Origin: Epiperipatus broadwayi
Lineage: Eukaryota; Onychophora; Udeonychophora; Euonychophora; Peripatidae
Length of the DNA stretch: 64,000 nt
Assembly: GCA_028023455.1 (NCBI GenBank)
Contig: JAQFVV010000020.1
Span: forward strand, 5,501,092-5,565,091
Direction: 5' to 3'
The number at the start of each line of letters is the position of its first letter. Position 1 is the stretch's first letter. The position numbers and the translations under genes are program-made. The notes beneath the pieces are model-generated. The model was not told where the DNA came from and made no database searches. It saw only the letters and a program-made list of their open reading frames with translations. Below are positions 1-10,471 of the stretch, piece by piece.

Positions 1-642
1 AAAACAATTAGCACTGCTGTATTTAGCATTTAATCTAAAGGCATGTGACTTGTTTTATATATTAAGGGCATAGTTACATTGACAATTATTTTGGTTTATT
101 CTTACTGTTCAGTTTTAAATAAGTTATTAAATATGTAGCACTGGGAATATTTAATATGATATTTTATCAATTGAAACATATCAAAATTTTATGTATCTTT
201 AAAGCCATTTGTCTTCTATTTGCATTATCATTATTCATTATCTACATGCTAATAAAAACATTAGTTTATTCTCTTTTTTTTCATGGATTCAAACTGTAAC
301 AATTGTCTCAATATTTTAAATAACTTTTCAAAAGTGTACAAGCTCTCAAATACAACCGTTCAAAACTTTACCACCATTTTTCATGTGTTTACAGCAGCAC
401 TTCAATAATTGTTAGTAACAAAATCAAGCTTTTTACTTCACAGTTTCTTTATATTATAATAAACACAATTGCATTTTGTTTCTTGGAAGGTGATATGTTA
501 CTCTAGTATCAATTAATTGAGCAAATTTTTTTTTTCAGATGGTTTATTTTTCTAGTTATATCAATCCATCACACTTTTAGTTCTTATGTCTGCTAAACAA
601 TACAAGGCGAAAATAGTTAATGAAGAAGAGATTGGAATTTAC
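1..642. other. AT-rich intergenic DNA
   Basis: No ORF, repeat end or RNA fold that I can support. Composition is low-complexity AT with short T runs. Confidence 0.6.
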
Positions 643-987
643 TTGGACAGAGATTAAGACAATAAACATCACATGATCACTATTTCTTATGCTTGCTCTT
701 AACTGTTATTAAAACAGGCAAAACTCTCTATACGTATTGCCACTTAGTGCAAGTCAGAGTAATCAATGGATGCCAGAAAACTTGTGCATAAAATCCCCTT
801 GGTGCAGTGCTCTCAGATCCAAGGCTCCTCACTGACGAAGGCCACAAACCAGAAACTAGTCTGGGGATATTGGATGAGTAGGCACTAGATGAAGATTTTA
901 TGCACAAGCCTTTGGCATGCATTGATTACTCTGGCTTGTACTGAGTGGCAATACGTATAGAGAGTTTTACCTGTTTTTTTGGACAGA
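643..987 (+). mobile_element. Retrozyme family A, single copy with inverted ends
   Basis: About 325 bp between two copies of TTGGACAGA (643-651 and 979-987), read as a target-site duplication of at least 9 bp. The two ends are inverted copies of each other: the left starts around AAACATCACATGATC and runs through the GCAAAACTCTCTATACG segment, and the right ends with its complement. A hammerhead in plus orientation sits in the middle (817-875). The left end begins a few bases earlier than in other copies, so the exact boundary is uncertain. Confidence 0.7.
817..875 (+). ncRNA. Hammerhead ribozyme, family A (variant core)
   Basis: Stem I pairs ATCCAA with TTGGAT and TCCTCA with TGGGGA across the motif. 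The core box is CTGACGA (U7 to C; position 7 tolerates change), followed by a stem II with one weakened pair, then GAAA, a one-pair stem III (C-TA-G) and the cleavage triplet GTC before TGGGG. Activity is not proven. Confidence 0.7.
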
Positions 988-2213
988 TTATTAGAGAATC
1001 AGTTTAGTAGTTACTATCTTGACTTCTCTCCTTGGCATAACCTTTATCTTTAAACACCATCACATATTTACTCATTAAATAACCAGATTTAAACTATATA
1101 CTATTTATTTTAATGCTAAATGTTTTCTTCTCTGATAAAAATGCGACCTCTTCCCATCTCCAGTTTAAATATTTCCCAAATCATCTGATAAAGTTATACT
1201 TAATGTTTTTAGAATACAGTTTCAAACAAAAAAAACATATATAATAATGTGGTCAGATTTATAAAGTTCCAATTGAAACTACTCAATGTCTACTCAACAC
1301 GTGTAAATATTTTTGGCGCCTTTTGGCTTTTTTTATACGAAAAGTTTTTAGTATTTGGAGAAAAAAAAATATCAGTTTTCAATTGGTTAATCGAGCATCA
1401 CATGCTTTTCAAAGGAACGAATTTTATGATTGTTATTAATATTAAAAATTTTAAATATATTATTTTAAATAAATTAAAATTATTTTTTAACTTTTGAACT
1501 TACAAAGATCAAAAAGTAATTACGTGTTTTTTTCATTTTAGCTTTTTAAAAAAATATTTCGAAAGGCAATATTTTAATTAATGTTATATTTTGTAATTAT
1601 TTTTAAAAGTCGATTTTTAATATGAAACAAAAAATATGTTGAGTTGATTTACATTAACTTGATGGGAAATAATTTTTTTTCTAATAACCAGGTATCCAAA
1701 TATCATCTATAGGTAAAATTTAAAGATAAAAAGAAATGAAGAATACTTAATAACTCTACTAATATAAATATTTTTTTGGTTAATTTCTTTTTTTAATTCA
1801 GATAATATCAGAATTTATTTAATTTTGGATATATTTTTAATTTCTTTTTAGCTTAAAAATTAATATATTCTAACAAAATCAATTTTCAATATATATATGT
1901 AAATAGAAAATTAATTCTTTTAGAAAGTAAATTTTTTTATCAAAGAAAAATAAAACGTTATAGTTTTTTCTCCTAGTATGTTGAAAAAGTAACTAGGAAA
2001 CAAAGAAATAACACTCGATCATCATCAATAATAGTTCGTCATCGCTCGCTATCATTGCTTAAGCATGGTACATTACCTGCATCATATATATATTAAACAA
2101 TTTCTTTATCAATTGTTGTTGTTGTTTTTATCAAGAAGCAAGTCTCAATCAAAAACTTTAAATTGTTTGAAAATTTTTAAAAATAAATGTGTTCTGGAGC
2201 TCAAATTCCATAG
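988..2213. other. AT-rich intergenic DNA
   Basis: Nothing recognisable beyond homopolymer runs and short TA tracts. The open frame at 1249-1497 has strongly AT-biased codons and no motif, so I do not call it a gene. Confidence 0.6.
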
Positions 2214-2764
2214 ATCATGACTAGGGTGGACCAGACATCCTGATTTTTCACGATTTGTCCCTATTTTTGATTAGATGTCCCAGTGTCCCTGAAATGTTTT
2301 TTCAGAACCATTGTATGTCGATTTTCACATACTCATAATTATTATTTGTCTTACATAAATAATTCATTGCAAAAAATGTTAGTTTCTTGGCCTCCCATTT
2401 CAGTCTCTACAGTAATATTATAAAAACTTCAGACAAATTCCAACACCAAAACAAAGATCATCTTTGCTTGGAGCATGTGCAGATAGATTTTTGTAGGCTA
2501 AAATTTGAACTGTGTTTGCACCTGCTTTGATTGTCAGTATAATTTTACTAGCTCTTTGTTGATATTAATTTTCTATAGTGATAAAATTAATAGGAATATT
2601 AATAATCCTAAACAATAGACAACGTGCCAAAGAAGAAGTGTATTTACAACAATGAATATATATATAGGAATGGAGTTTTATATAAAAAAATGCAATGCCA
2701 TAAAAATGATTGGTCATTATGTCCGGATTTTTGATCAAATGAGTCTGGTCACTCTAATCATGAC
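2214..2764. mobile_element. hAT-like MITE with 8-bp target duplication
   Basis: A 535-bp element (2222-2756) lies between perfect ATCATGAC duplications (2214-2221 and 2757-2764). Its ends are imperfect terminal inverted repeats: TAGGGTGGACCAGAC on the left and GTCTGGTCACTCTA on the right. Eight-base duplications are typical of hAT transposons. There is no transposase frame inside, so it is a non-autonomous copy. Confidence 0.8.
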
Positions 2765-3374
2765 TGTAGGTCTGTCACTTTCAGTGCATGAACTATTTAT
2801 GAATTCACAAGCAGTCTTTTTTTGAAATTATCTTAAAAAGAATTTTGTGATGACTATACATTGTGATGTCATCTTTCAAACCATTTCTACAGTTATGCTT
2901 TCTTCCAGAAGGACCTCAGTTTTTATCTAACTGTAACTTTATATTATAATCTTCTAAGATAATCTTTGTAACATTAAAATGGTTTGCAACACCCATGAAA
3001 GCTATATAGTTAACTTTTAAAGCATCTGTTATTCTTCATTTGCATTATATACATAATCCAACAAAAATCTTTATTCTATTCTAAAGCCATATTTTGTAAT
3101 AAGATTTTAAGTCCACAGTATTGAATTTCATAACAATATCTGATAAAGGCAAAAGTTACATACTAGTTTGAAGAAATATATTTTGTAACAGCTGATATTC
3201 ATTGATTGTAGGATGAAGCATATGAGTTATTATCTATAATTGAAACTAATAATCTTGGCAACATATTTTTCAGAATTTTCCCATTACTTTCTCAAATAAT
3301 TTTTTCATTGACTAATAAAAAGACTATTTTTCACATTAGGCAATATATATATATATATATATATATCATCATTA
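2765..3374. other. AT-rich DNA with a (TA)n tract
   Basis: No gene seen. A (TA)n microsatellite occupies about 3343-3366, directly at the 3' end of the LINE fragment that follows. Confidence 0.55.
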
Positions 3375-3495
3375 TCAACCATTATCAATCCACTGCAGGA
3401 TGAAGGTCTCTCCAAGTTTAATCCATCTTCTACAGCTTTCCTTGCTATTTCACAGTTATACTTTCTTATATCACTTTCAACTCTTTTCCGCACCA
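3375..3495 (-). pseudogene. LINE 3' end fragment (RTE-like)
   Basis: The minus strand encodes a short peptide ending LNLERPSSCSG, followed by a stop and a GATGAT/TA tail. The same peptide signature and a similar tail recur on the plus strand at 29736-29885. This looks like the last residues of an RTE-type ORF2 and its short 3' tail in a 5'-truncated copy. RTE is inferred from the ending style, since no catalytic domain is present here. Confidence 0.45.
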
Positions 3496-3519
3496 TATAT
3501 ATATATATATATATATAAA

Positions 3520-4250
3520 CATTACAAGCATAAAGCTAAACTAGTCAATATATAATCAAAACTATCCCAAATCCAAAATTCAACCAGACCAGCATAAAAA
3601 TAAGGATGTAAAGGTTAAAGAAAAATATAATTTTATTTCTTTGCCATTTAAATTGTCTTCTTATAAAATTGTATGTAGAAATAGTAAATTTTTTGTAAAT
3701 AAGAACATTGCTTAGAAAAGGGGTGTTACATTGAATAATTTATTAAATAATACAAAAGAAATTTTTGATAGAAAGACTATTCCTGGTGTAGTTTATTTTA
3801 TCCCTTGTTTATTTTGTAAGAAGGTTTACATAAGTCAGAGTAGTTTGAGTTTAAATGAAAGAATAAAGGTTCATAAAAGTAGAGTTAAAAATAGATATCT
3901 TAGTTCTGCTTTGTATGCCCATGAAAAAGATACAGGCCACACTACTGATTTTGATGAAGCTAAGGTTGTCTTCTTTGAGAGAAATGAAATCAAAAGAAGA
4001 ATTAAAGAGTCTTTATTATTGAAAATTTATTATTCTGAAGCAATTAATTTATTTAAGAGTTCTTTTAATATTAAGGGTGGATGGAAAGTGAATGGATTTG
4101 TGGATAATGTTTAATATTATATATATTGTGTAGTTTTTGTAGTTCTTTACCCTTGAGAAGTCTGCTTGTAGCAGTGAAACCTTTGGTAGTGTTTTAATAT
4201 TATTTTTATGCTGGTCTGTTTGAATTTTGGATTTGGGGTAGTTTTGATTA
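3520..4250 (+). mobile_element. Penelope-like element fragment with inverted termini
   Basis: The segment begins with a block around 3523-3600 (CATTACAAGCATAAAGC through CCAGACCAGCATAAAAA) whose reverse complement, without the first part, returns at 4198-4250. The GIY-YIG frame lies between the two blocks. Just downstream of it is a stem-loop CTGC-TTGTA-GCAG followed by T-GAAAC (about 4161-4182), the decayed hammerhead-like signature seen at other palindromes here. TA microsatellites bound both ends. The reverse transcriptase part is missing. Confidence 0.6.
3731..4114 (+). CDS. Penelope-like GIY-YIG endonuclease domain (partial)
   Basis: A 127-residue C-terminal remnant of a Penelope-like retroelement protein. 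Motif order fits the GIY-YIG nuclease fused to Penelope reverse transcriptases: GVVYFIPCLFCKKVYIS (the GVYxIPC...YIG block, with G of YIG changed to S), then SLNERIKVHK carrying the conserved Arg, a downstream His (YAHEKDTGHT) and a Glu in KESLLLK. There is no ATG at the start; the frame opens after a TAG at 3713-3715, and the upstream linker (FISLPFKLSSYKIV-like) is in another frame. So this is a decayed 3' part, not a standalone gene. The nuclease would nick target DNA for reverse transcription. Confidence 0.65.
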   Translation: MNNLLNNTKEIFDRKTIPGVVYFIPCLFCKKVYISQSSLSLNERIKVHKSRVKNRYLSSALYAHEKDTGHTTDFDEAKVVFFERNEIKRRIKESLLLKIYYSEAINLFKSSFNIKGGWKVNGFVDNV

Positions 4251-4320
4251 TATATATATATATATTAATATAACATATACATATATATATATATATATAC
4301 TAAACTTAATGTAACCATAA
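4251..4320. repeat. (TA)n microsatellites
   Basis: Two TA-rich tracts, around 4252-4266 and 4280-4300, between the Penelope-like fragment and the next repeat. Confidence 0.8.
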
Positions 4321-4888
4321 GGGACTTAATCTCAAACTTTCAAATTCCCACAGCTATCCAATTCATTTTATACAACTGATACACATTACCTCATACATAT
4401 GAAAAAGATACTCCTCAGTTCAGATCACTGTCTCTAACACATATATACAATCAGTGTTCAGTTTATATTAAGATAATGGACAAGCTTCATACTTCTCCAT
4501 TCTCCACCTCTTCACCATCCATTTCATTTTATATTGACTTTAGGTGAACATTGGTATGACAATAATATTGGCATCAATAAGGAGGGCTTTGAACATTTCA
4601 TCCTCGAATTTTTAATAAAATGGATGACTGAAGAGTTGGAGAGTGGAGATGATTGAAGTGGGTTCATTAAAGTTTGAAGATTTACTATCTTAATATAAAC
4701 TGAGCATTGATTGTATATATGTGTGAGAGATAGTGAATTAAACCAACTGAAGAGTGATGGTTCAGCATGAAATATATATATTGGAGATCATTTATTTTTT
4801 TCACCTATATATGGTCATGAGTCTCCATTTTGTAAGATGTATTGGATAGATGTTGGGAGCTTGAAATTCTGATTTCAAATCCCTTATA
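4321..4888. mobile_element. Retrozyme family B, old palindromic copy
   Basis: A ~570-bp imperfect palindrome: the left half is family B in minus orientation and the right half in plus orientation, meeting near 4560-4600. Shared words with the 20-kb and 60-kb copies include the ATGGATG(A/G)CTGAAGAGTTG block, the CTTAATATA block and the CATGAAATATATAT block. The ribozyme core is eroded (CTGAAGA instead of CTGATGA at about 4746-4752). I could not define a target duplication. Confidence 0.6.
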
Positions 4889-5344
4889 ATTATATTAAAA
4901 TATTCATGATTCATGAGTATATTGGCATTTGCTAATATTTAAAAAAAAAACTTACAAAAAAGTAAAATTTAAAGATCATCAATGGATGCAATTTAGTTTT
5001 TTTTAATTAGTATAATTTATTTATTTTTAAATACATGCAATGAAAGGTATTTGTTTGATATTATCTGTTTAATTAAAAATAAATGTTAAAACTGAAAAAA
5101 AATGTAGGCACATTCCGATTATTTATCCAGATAAACAAAGAAGTACAAATGCAATAGATTACCATCATAAAAAGTAGATGGCAAAAGTAATTCATAAATA
5201 AAGAAAATAAGCTTGGAACTAAAAAGAAAAATAAATGTATAAGATTATCAACTTCCACATTCTGATAACAATATTATGCACAGAAGTTTCAAAACTGGAT
5301 CTAGAGTATAAAAAGAATATAATTTCGATCTGGGTCTTGTTCTT
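4889..5344. other. AT-rich intergenic DNA
   Basis: No repeat end or coding signal I can support. The open frame at 5073-5258 is low complexity. Confidence 0.5.
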
Positions 5345-5505
5345 TCAGCTAGAGGTTCCCATGAGAGTCCCAGGTAGTGGAATGCATCTGTCCATGATAT
5401 TACTTATCTGCTGAACAAAGTCTTTATGGGGAAATGGGAATGAAGTATTGTGGACACCATCTTTCATAATGAAGAGGTCACCCCAAAAGAGCTTCTGAGT
5501 ACAGC
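5345..5505 (-). CDS. Possible terminal exon of an unidentified host gene
   Basis: On the minus strand a pyrimidine-rich stretch ending TTTAAAG (a plausible 3' splice acceptor) precedes an open frame that reads through KLFWGDLFIMKDG, then FPFPHKDFVQQ and IMDRCIPLPGTLMGTSS to a TGA at 5345-5347. Residue use (W, C, P, H, D) is balanced, unlike the I/K/N/L-rich chance frames nearby. I do not recognise the family. No upstream exon is evident in the window, so this could also be a fragment of a mobile element or a pseudogene. Start and acceptor are inferred. Confidence 0.3.
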
Positions 5506-5927
5506 CTTTAAACAGACCAGGAACATGAAAAGGTTGACAAAGAAATCAGTTAACTTCCAATGAGCTTGGGATCCCAAGAAATACATGTATACTACAAGAA
5601 TCTACACAACTTACCAATAAGCTATGATTACTCGTTCCCAATTTGTGACTAAATTAAGTGTTTGCACACTAACTGAAACTATAAGCTTATAATATACTAC
5701 TGATAGAGACATTCACTGATTTATTATACACATTGTATTGATGTATTGGCTTCCAAAAAGAGAACTAAAAAGAAATGAACTGTTTTAATTATTTAACATT
5801 ATTATCTGGATTTGTATGTATGTGTTTTCCAATTTTATTTAATAATTTATCATTAAAAATTTTTGAATTGTTATAATAAAATATTTATCTTTAATGTCAA
5901 CTTTTCATTGTTTGTTATTAATGTTAG
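5506..5927. other. AT-rich intergenic DNA
   Basis: Nothing recognised. Confidence 0.5.
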
Positions 5928-6577
5928 TGTTGTGTTTGGTCTGGATTACAGACCCAACCAACAGGAAATAATATAAAATAATACTGAAACAAGTATTACA
6001 ATTAATATATTTATTATTATGTACAAATATATACAATACAATATATACAACACAATATACACAAGTGAATATTTACAAGTTGAATATTGGAGTTTAACGT
6101 AAACTCTGGGTTCTGCCTACCGCTTCCAGCCACACCTGATGGCTTGCCTCACAGGTAGGATCTATGACTCTTCCAGCTGCATAAGACAGCTTGCTTCAAG
6201 CCGAGAGTGGTCTTAGCAGCATCCGGTCTCTGTGGGACTTGCCTAGCTGCGTAGACTAAATAGCGTAGTGCTATCAATGGGAATACTTGCTGCTGTTTAG
6301 GTTAGCAGAGTTTCCCTGGGAGAATGCAAAGAGTCTGTTTAGGTTAGACATGTTTTTCCTTGATCCTCACAAAAGGCTGACTATTTATACCCTAATCCCT
6401 GACCTTATTGAAAACCTTTGGATTCAGTAAGCATTGTTGCTTATTAGCCTGTAATAATCATTGGCTATGTTTTTATCTATACATCAGCCTATTGGCCTGT
6501 GGCAAACAATGCTTAATCTGATCAGATAAGGAGGTATCTGGAATAGTCCACTTCTGAGAGAAGAGAGGACTATAACA
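5928..6577 (-). repeat. 3' LTR of the deleted Ty3-type element
   Basis: 650 bp, matching 8666-9315 along its whole length with scattered substitutions. A purine-rich AGGTGTAGGGA tract lies just inside it on the element's sense strand (about 6578-6588), a good polypurine tract. Confidence 0.85.
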
Positions 6578-6599
6578 TCCCTACACCTGGCTAAAATTT

Positions 6600-6900
6600 A
6601 CTCTAGAGAACATAGTCATGCAGGTGTGATGGAGGATGACTAAAGTGCTTTGGTGCTGGTTCTGGTTTGCTGCTGTCTTTGGTTTGTTGGTCCTCCTTGG
6701 TCTAAGTTGCTTTCAATGGTAATGATGTTGACATCCATCTGTTGTTTTGACTACAAGGGTGTGGAGTCCTTTCTGTTGGATTATGACTGCTGGAATCCAT
6801 TTAGTGGGTCCTCTATACATCCTGTATAGCACTTTAATCTGCAAAGCTAGTGGTGTTCTGGCAATTCTGGTGTTTCAATTTTCCATATCCATTTTTGTTA
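6600..6900 (-). pseudogene. Integrase C-terminal remnant
   Basis: On the minus strand a frame reads GPTKWIPAVI followed by VVKTTDG and a His-rich end, like the extreme C-terminus of gypsy-group integrases where a W(I/L)P(A/G)x(I/V) block precedes a V..TDG...RRH.D ending. It sits directly after the protease region, so the deletion joins the start of pol to its last residues. Confidence 0.45.
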
Positions 6901-7334
6901 TCAGCTTTTTGTTGACTGTGGTCCTAGATACAGACCTAGATCTTTTTTGACCACTTCAGGGTAATCAGTCTTTAATTTAGCTACTGTTGTGATCTGGTTC
7001 ACCTTTGACACTGTAAAACCTAGGTGACTGAACCAGTCATGGCCTAACAAATTGCTGTGATCACCTGATGTCACTAACGGTGGTAGGTGTACAGTTTTGT
7101 TAGGCATAGTTATTTTAACTCTTGTCTGACCCAAGAGTTTTACTTTTTTACCATGATAATCTGTTATAGTCCTAGTGCTAGGATGCAGATTATATTTATT
7201 ATTTTTATTAATGATAGACCAAGTCTTTTTTGAAACAATAGACACTGCAGACCCTGTGTCTAGTTCCATTCTCACTGGTGTATCATTAATCATTATACTA
7301 TGTATAAATCCAGACCGATTGTCCTTAATATGAT
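6901..7334 (-). CDS. Retroviral-type aspartic protease (Ty3-type element)
   Basis: Belongs to a 219-residue minus-strand frame spanning 6901-7560. MELDTGSAVSIVS contains the catalytic DTG, and NLLGHDW is the second conserved block of gypsy proteases (I/L-L-G-x-D-W). The following TDYPEVVKKDLG resembles the linker at the start of reverse transcriptase, but the frame stops soon after. The protease would mature the Gag-Pol polyprotein. The upstream part of the same frame overlaps the knuckle region and carries a frame change. Confidence 0.75.
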
Positions 7335-7657
7335 TTATACTGGCAACTTGTTTATTTTTCTTATTGTTGTCTTTGTTGTTTTTTGAAATGGTTTTTTCAT
7401 TCTTATATTGGCTGTTTGTCTTTTTAAGTTTAGACATACCGCTCTTATATGACCGACTCGCTTGCAGAATGAGCACACAGTATGAAGGTGTAGACATTCT
7501 GTAACGAGCACACAGCATGAAGGTGTAGACATTCTGTTTGCATGTGCATTGGCTCATCACATCTATAACAATGCTTTACACTCGTTATTGTTGTTGAGCT
7601 AACTGAGTGCTTGTCAGATTCAGCCTTATGTTCAACTTTTTGAACAGTATAATTCAT
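7335..7657 (-). pseudogene. Nucleocapsid zinc-knuckle region, frame-broken by a short tandem duplication
   Basis: Two CCHC knuckles are visible in different frames: CYRCDEPMHMQTEC and CSFCKRVGHIRAVC, both C-x2-C-x4-H-x4-C. Between them about 32 bp (GAGCACACAGTATGAAGGTG and the bases after it) is present twice in tandem around 7468-7535, which shifts the frame. The intact protein would bind the element's RNA. Confidence 0.65.
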
Positions 7658-7722
7658 TTTTTTGTAATGGCTTTGCTTGACACACTATAGATTCTACCAG
7701 TGTGGCTTGAGCTACAGCCTTT

Positions 7723-8190
7723 TCAAAATCTATATCCGGTGTCATTAATAGTTTGAGTCTTAAATTTATGATCGTTCATGCCACAAATGAAATGATCGCG
7801 TAGTGCTTCATTTAAGAACTCTTTAAATTGGCATGTAAATGCTAATGTCCAGATTCGCATTGCAAATTCTCTAGCTTTTTCACCCTCCACCTGTGTACAG
7901 AGATTGAAATAATATCTCTGCAATATTGTTAGCAGTTTGGGGAAAAAATATTCTGTGAGAATCACCAACGCCTTCTCAAAATTCAAGTCAGCCAGTGTTT
8001 CTGACCCAATTTGTGATTTTAAAATATTATACGTCTGCGACACAATTATAGTTATCAGTGTCACTAATTTTATTTCAGACTTTTTGATCTGATTGGTCTG
8101 CATATAAAAAATTAGGCACTCTTTGTAGCTTGACCAGTTCTCAGGGAACTCTGGATAAAAAGCTTTCATCAAGCCAATTATATTAGCCAT
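7723..8190 (-). CDS. Gag capsid N-terminal part (Ty3-type element)
   Basis: 155 residues from ATG at 8190. PEFPENWSSYKECLIFYMQTNQI matches the N-terminal block of invertebrate gypsy Gag proteins (F.P....W..Y.ERL..Y...N.I), and EKAREFAMRIWTLAFTCQF and ALRDHFICGM match the later capsid blocks. The frame ends shortly before the zinc-knuckle region, which is in another frame. It would form the intracellular particle. Confidence 0.7.
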   Translation of the reverse strand: MANIIGLMKAFYPEFPENWSSYKECLIFYMQTNQIKKSEIKLVTLITIIVSQTYNILKSQIGSETLADLNFEKALVILTEYFFPKLLTILQRYYFNLCTQVEGEKAREFAMRIWTLAFTCQFKEFLNEALRDHFICGMNDHKFKTQTINDTGYRF

Positions 8191-8647
8191 TTTTTAATTT
8201 TATTTTTCTGTTATCATGTGATAAAAATATTTTTTCTGTATATTTGTGAGTAATCACTCAATATGGTTATGTTCGACAGATTTTTTACTCCGCTAGGGTG
8301 AGCTTCTGTCTTTTTTAGCAAGGCCAATTTGATTGGTTTATGAACCACCAATCGTGTTTGTGATCATTTTATTTTTCCTCCCAGAAATAAGTGATTTTGA
8401 CAATGGCTGTTTAGTAAATACAATGAATGTCTATTGCTTATTCACGTATTTTACTTTTTATTTTGCTAGAAATAAGTGATTTTTAATAATTACTGTTTAA
8501 TAAATACAGTATTCACATATTTTACTTTGACCATATCTAAGTGTGATTTAGTAATCACAGCTTCGTAACTTACGAGTGTTTATATAATTGCGCACTCACG
8601 TATTTACGTTTTTTCTTTTTCCAGCCATGGGTAAAAAAAAATCTTTT

Positions 8648-8661
8648 GTCAAACTGTGCCA
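8648..8661 (-). promoter_or_regulatory. Primer binding site of the deleted Ty3-type element
   Basis: On the element's sense strand TGGCACAGTTTGAC starts four bases inside the 5' LTR. A TGG start is expected for pairing to the CCA end of a tRNA. I cannot say which tRNA. Confidence 0.5.
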
Positions 8662-8665
8662 AATC

Positions 8666-9315
8666 TGTTGTGTTTGGTCTGGATTACAGACCCAACCAAC
8701 AGGAAATAATATAAAATAATACTGAAACAAGTATTACAATTAATATATTTATTATTATGTACAAATATATACAATACAATATATACAACCCAATATACAC
8801 AAGTGAATACTTACAAGTTGAATATTGGAGTTTAATGTAAACTCTGGGTTCTGCCTATCGCTTCCAGCCACACCTGATGGCTTGCCTCATGGGTAGGGTC
8901 TATAACTCTTCCAGCTGTATAAGACAGCTTGCCTCAAGCCGAGAGTGGTCTTAGCAATGTCCGGTCTCTGTGAGACTTGCCTAGCTGTGTAGACTAAATA
9001 GCATAGTGCTATCAATGGGAATACTTGCTGCTGTTTAGGTTAGCAGAGTTTCACTGGGAGAACACAAAGAGTCTGTTTAGATTAGACACGTTCTTCCTTG
9101 ATCCTCACAAAAGGCTGACTATTTATACCCCGATCCTTGCCCTTATTAAAAACCTTTGGATTCAGCAAGCATTGTTGCTTATTGGCCTGTAATAATCATT
9201 AGCTATGTTTTTATCTATACATCAGCCTATTGGGCTGTGGCAAACAATGCTTAATCCGATCAGATAAGGAGGCATCTGGAATAGTCCACTTCTGAGAGAA
9301 GAGAGGACTATAACA
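8666..9315 (-). repeat. 5' LTR of the deleted Ty3-type element
   Basis: 650-bp partner of 5928-6577, with the same TG...CA ends. Confidence 0.85.
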
Positions 9316-9480
9316 GTTGGTTTATTAGAATTTATTATGTAGAATTACTTTGGCCAATATGCTTGTAAATTATTCAAAACAAAACAACACTCTCCATATA
9401 GTAGTGCCATCTTGTGCTAACAAGAGCAATCAATGGATGCCAGAAGGCTTGTGCATAAAATCCCTATCTAATGCCTACTC

Positions 9481-9539
9481 ATCCAATATCCCCAGACTAG
9501 TTTCTGGCTTGTGGCCTTCATCAGTGAGGAGCCTTGGAT
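9481..9539 (-). ncRNA. Hammerhead ribozyme, family A, unit L1
   Basis: Minus strand: ATCCAA/TTGGAT and TCCTCA/TGGGGA form stem I with an internal loop (GGC opposite TA), the core is CTGATGA, stem II is GGC-CACAA-GCC with an A-A mismatch at its base, then GAAA, stem III C-TA-G, and cleavage triplet GTC. All invariant core bases are present. Confidence 0.82.
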
Positions 9540-9946
9540 CTGAGAGCACTGCACCTAGATCTTAGGATCTAATGCAACCCTCCAGCACCCACCTTTTAAC
9601 TCTATTTAACTACAAAACTATGAGAATGAAATTGAAAACACTATTAATATTTTCAATCCAAGCTCAATAGCTTATATAGTCATATGGGTCTGAACTCAAT
9701 TCAGCACCCATACATTTTGGTGTCTTTGGCTCTTTAACAACCATAGCCACCACTATCCTATTAGGCAGGATTGGTGTTAAACCACTAAACATCACATGAT
9801 CACTATCTCATACTAGCACAAAAATTGTTATTAAACAATTCAAAACAAAACAACACTCTCCATATAGTAGTGCCATCTTGTGCTAACAAGAGCAATCAAT
9901 GGATGCCAGAAGGCTTGTGCATAAAATCCCTATCTAATGCCTACTC

Positions 9947-10005
9947 ATCCAATATCCCCAGACTAGTTTCTGGCTTGTGGCCTTCATCAGTGAGGAGCCT
10001 TGGAT
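9947..10005 (-). ncRNA. Hammerhead ribozyme, family A, unit L2
   Basis: Same 59-nt motif as 9481-9539, one 466-bp period later. Confidence 0.82.
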
Positions 10006-10412
10006 CTGAGAGCACTGCACCTAGATCTTAGGATCTAATGCAACCCTCCAGCACCCACCTTTTAACTCTATTTAACTACAAAACTATGAGAATGAAATTG
10101 AAAACACTATTAATATTTTCAATCCAAGCTCAATAGCTTATATAGTCATATGGGTCTGAACTCAATTCAGCACCCATACATTTTGGTGTCTTTGGCTCTT
10201 TAACAACCATAGCCACCATTATCCTATTAGGCAGGATTGGTGTTAAACCACTAAACATCACATGATCACTATCTCATACTAGCACAAAAATTGTTATTAA
10301 ACAATTCAAAACAAAACAACACTCTCCATATAGTAGTGCCATCTTGTGCTAACAAGAGCAATCAATGGATGCCAGAAGGCTTGTGCATAAAATCCCTATC
10401 TAATGCCTACTC

Positions 10413-10471
10413 ATCCAATATCCCCAGACTAGTTTCTGGCTTGTGGCCTTCATCAGTGAGGAGCCTTGGAT
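10413..10471 (-). ncRNA. Hammerhead ribozyme, family A, unit L3
   Basis: Same 59-nt motif, third period of the left arm. Confidence 0.82.

Larger units (their letters stand above)
5928..9315 (-). mobile_element. Internally deleted Ty3/gypsy-type LTR retrotransposon
   Basis: Two 650-bp LTRs (5928-6577 and 8666-9315) enclose a 2.1-kb interior read on the minus strand. The interior holds Gag, two CCHC knuckles, an aspartic protease, then directly a short integrase C-terminal remnant; reverse transcriptase, RNase H and the integrase core are missing. LTR ends are TGTTGTG...TATAACA. Flanks are GTTAG (left) and GTTGG (right), a possible 5-bp target duplication with one change. The LTRs differ at several sites, so this copy is older than the 49-58 kb element. 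Confidence 0.85.
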
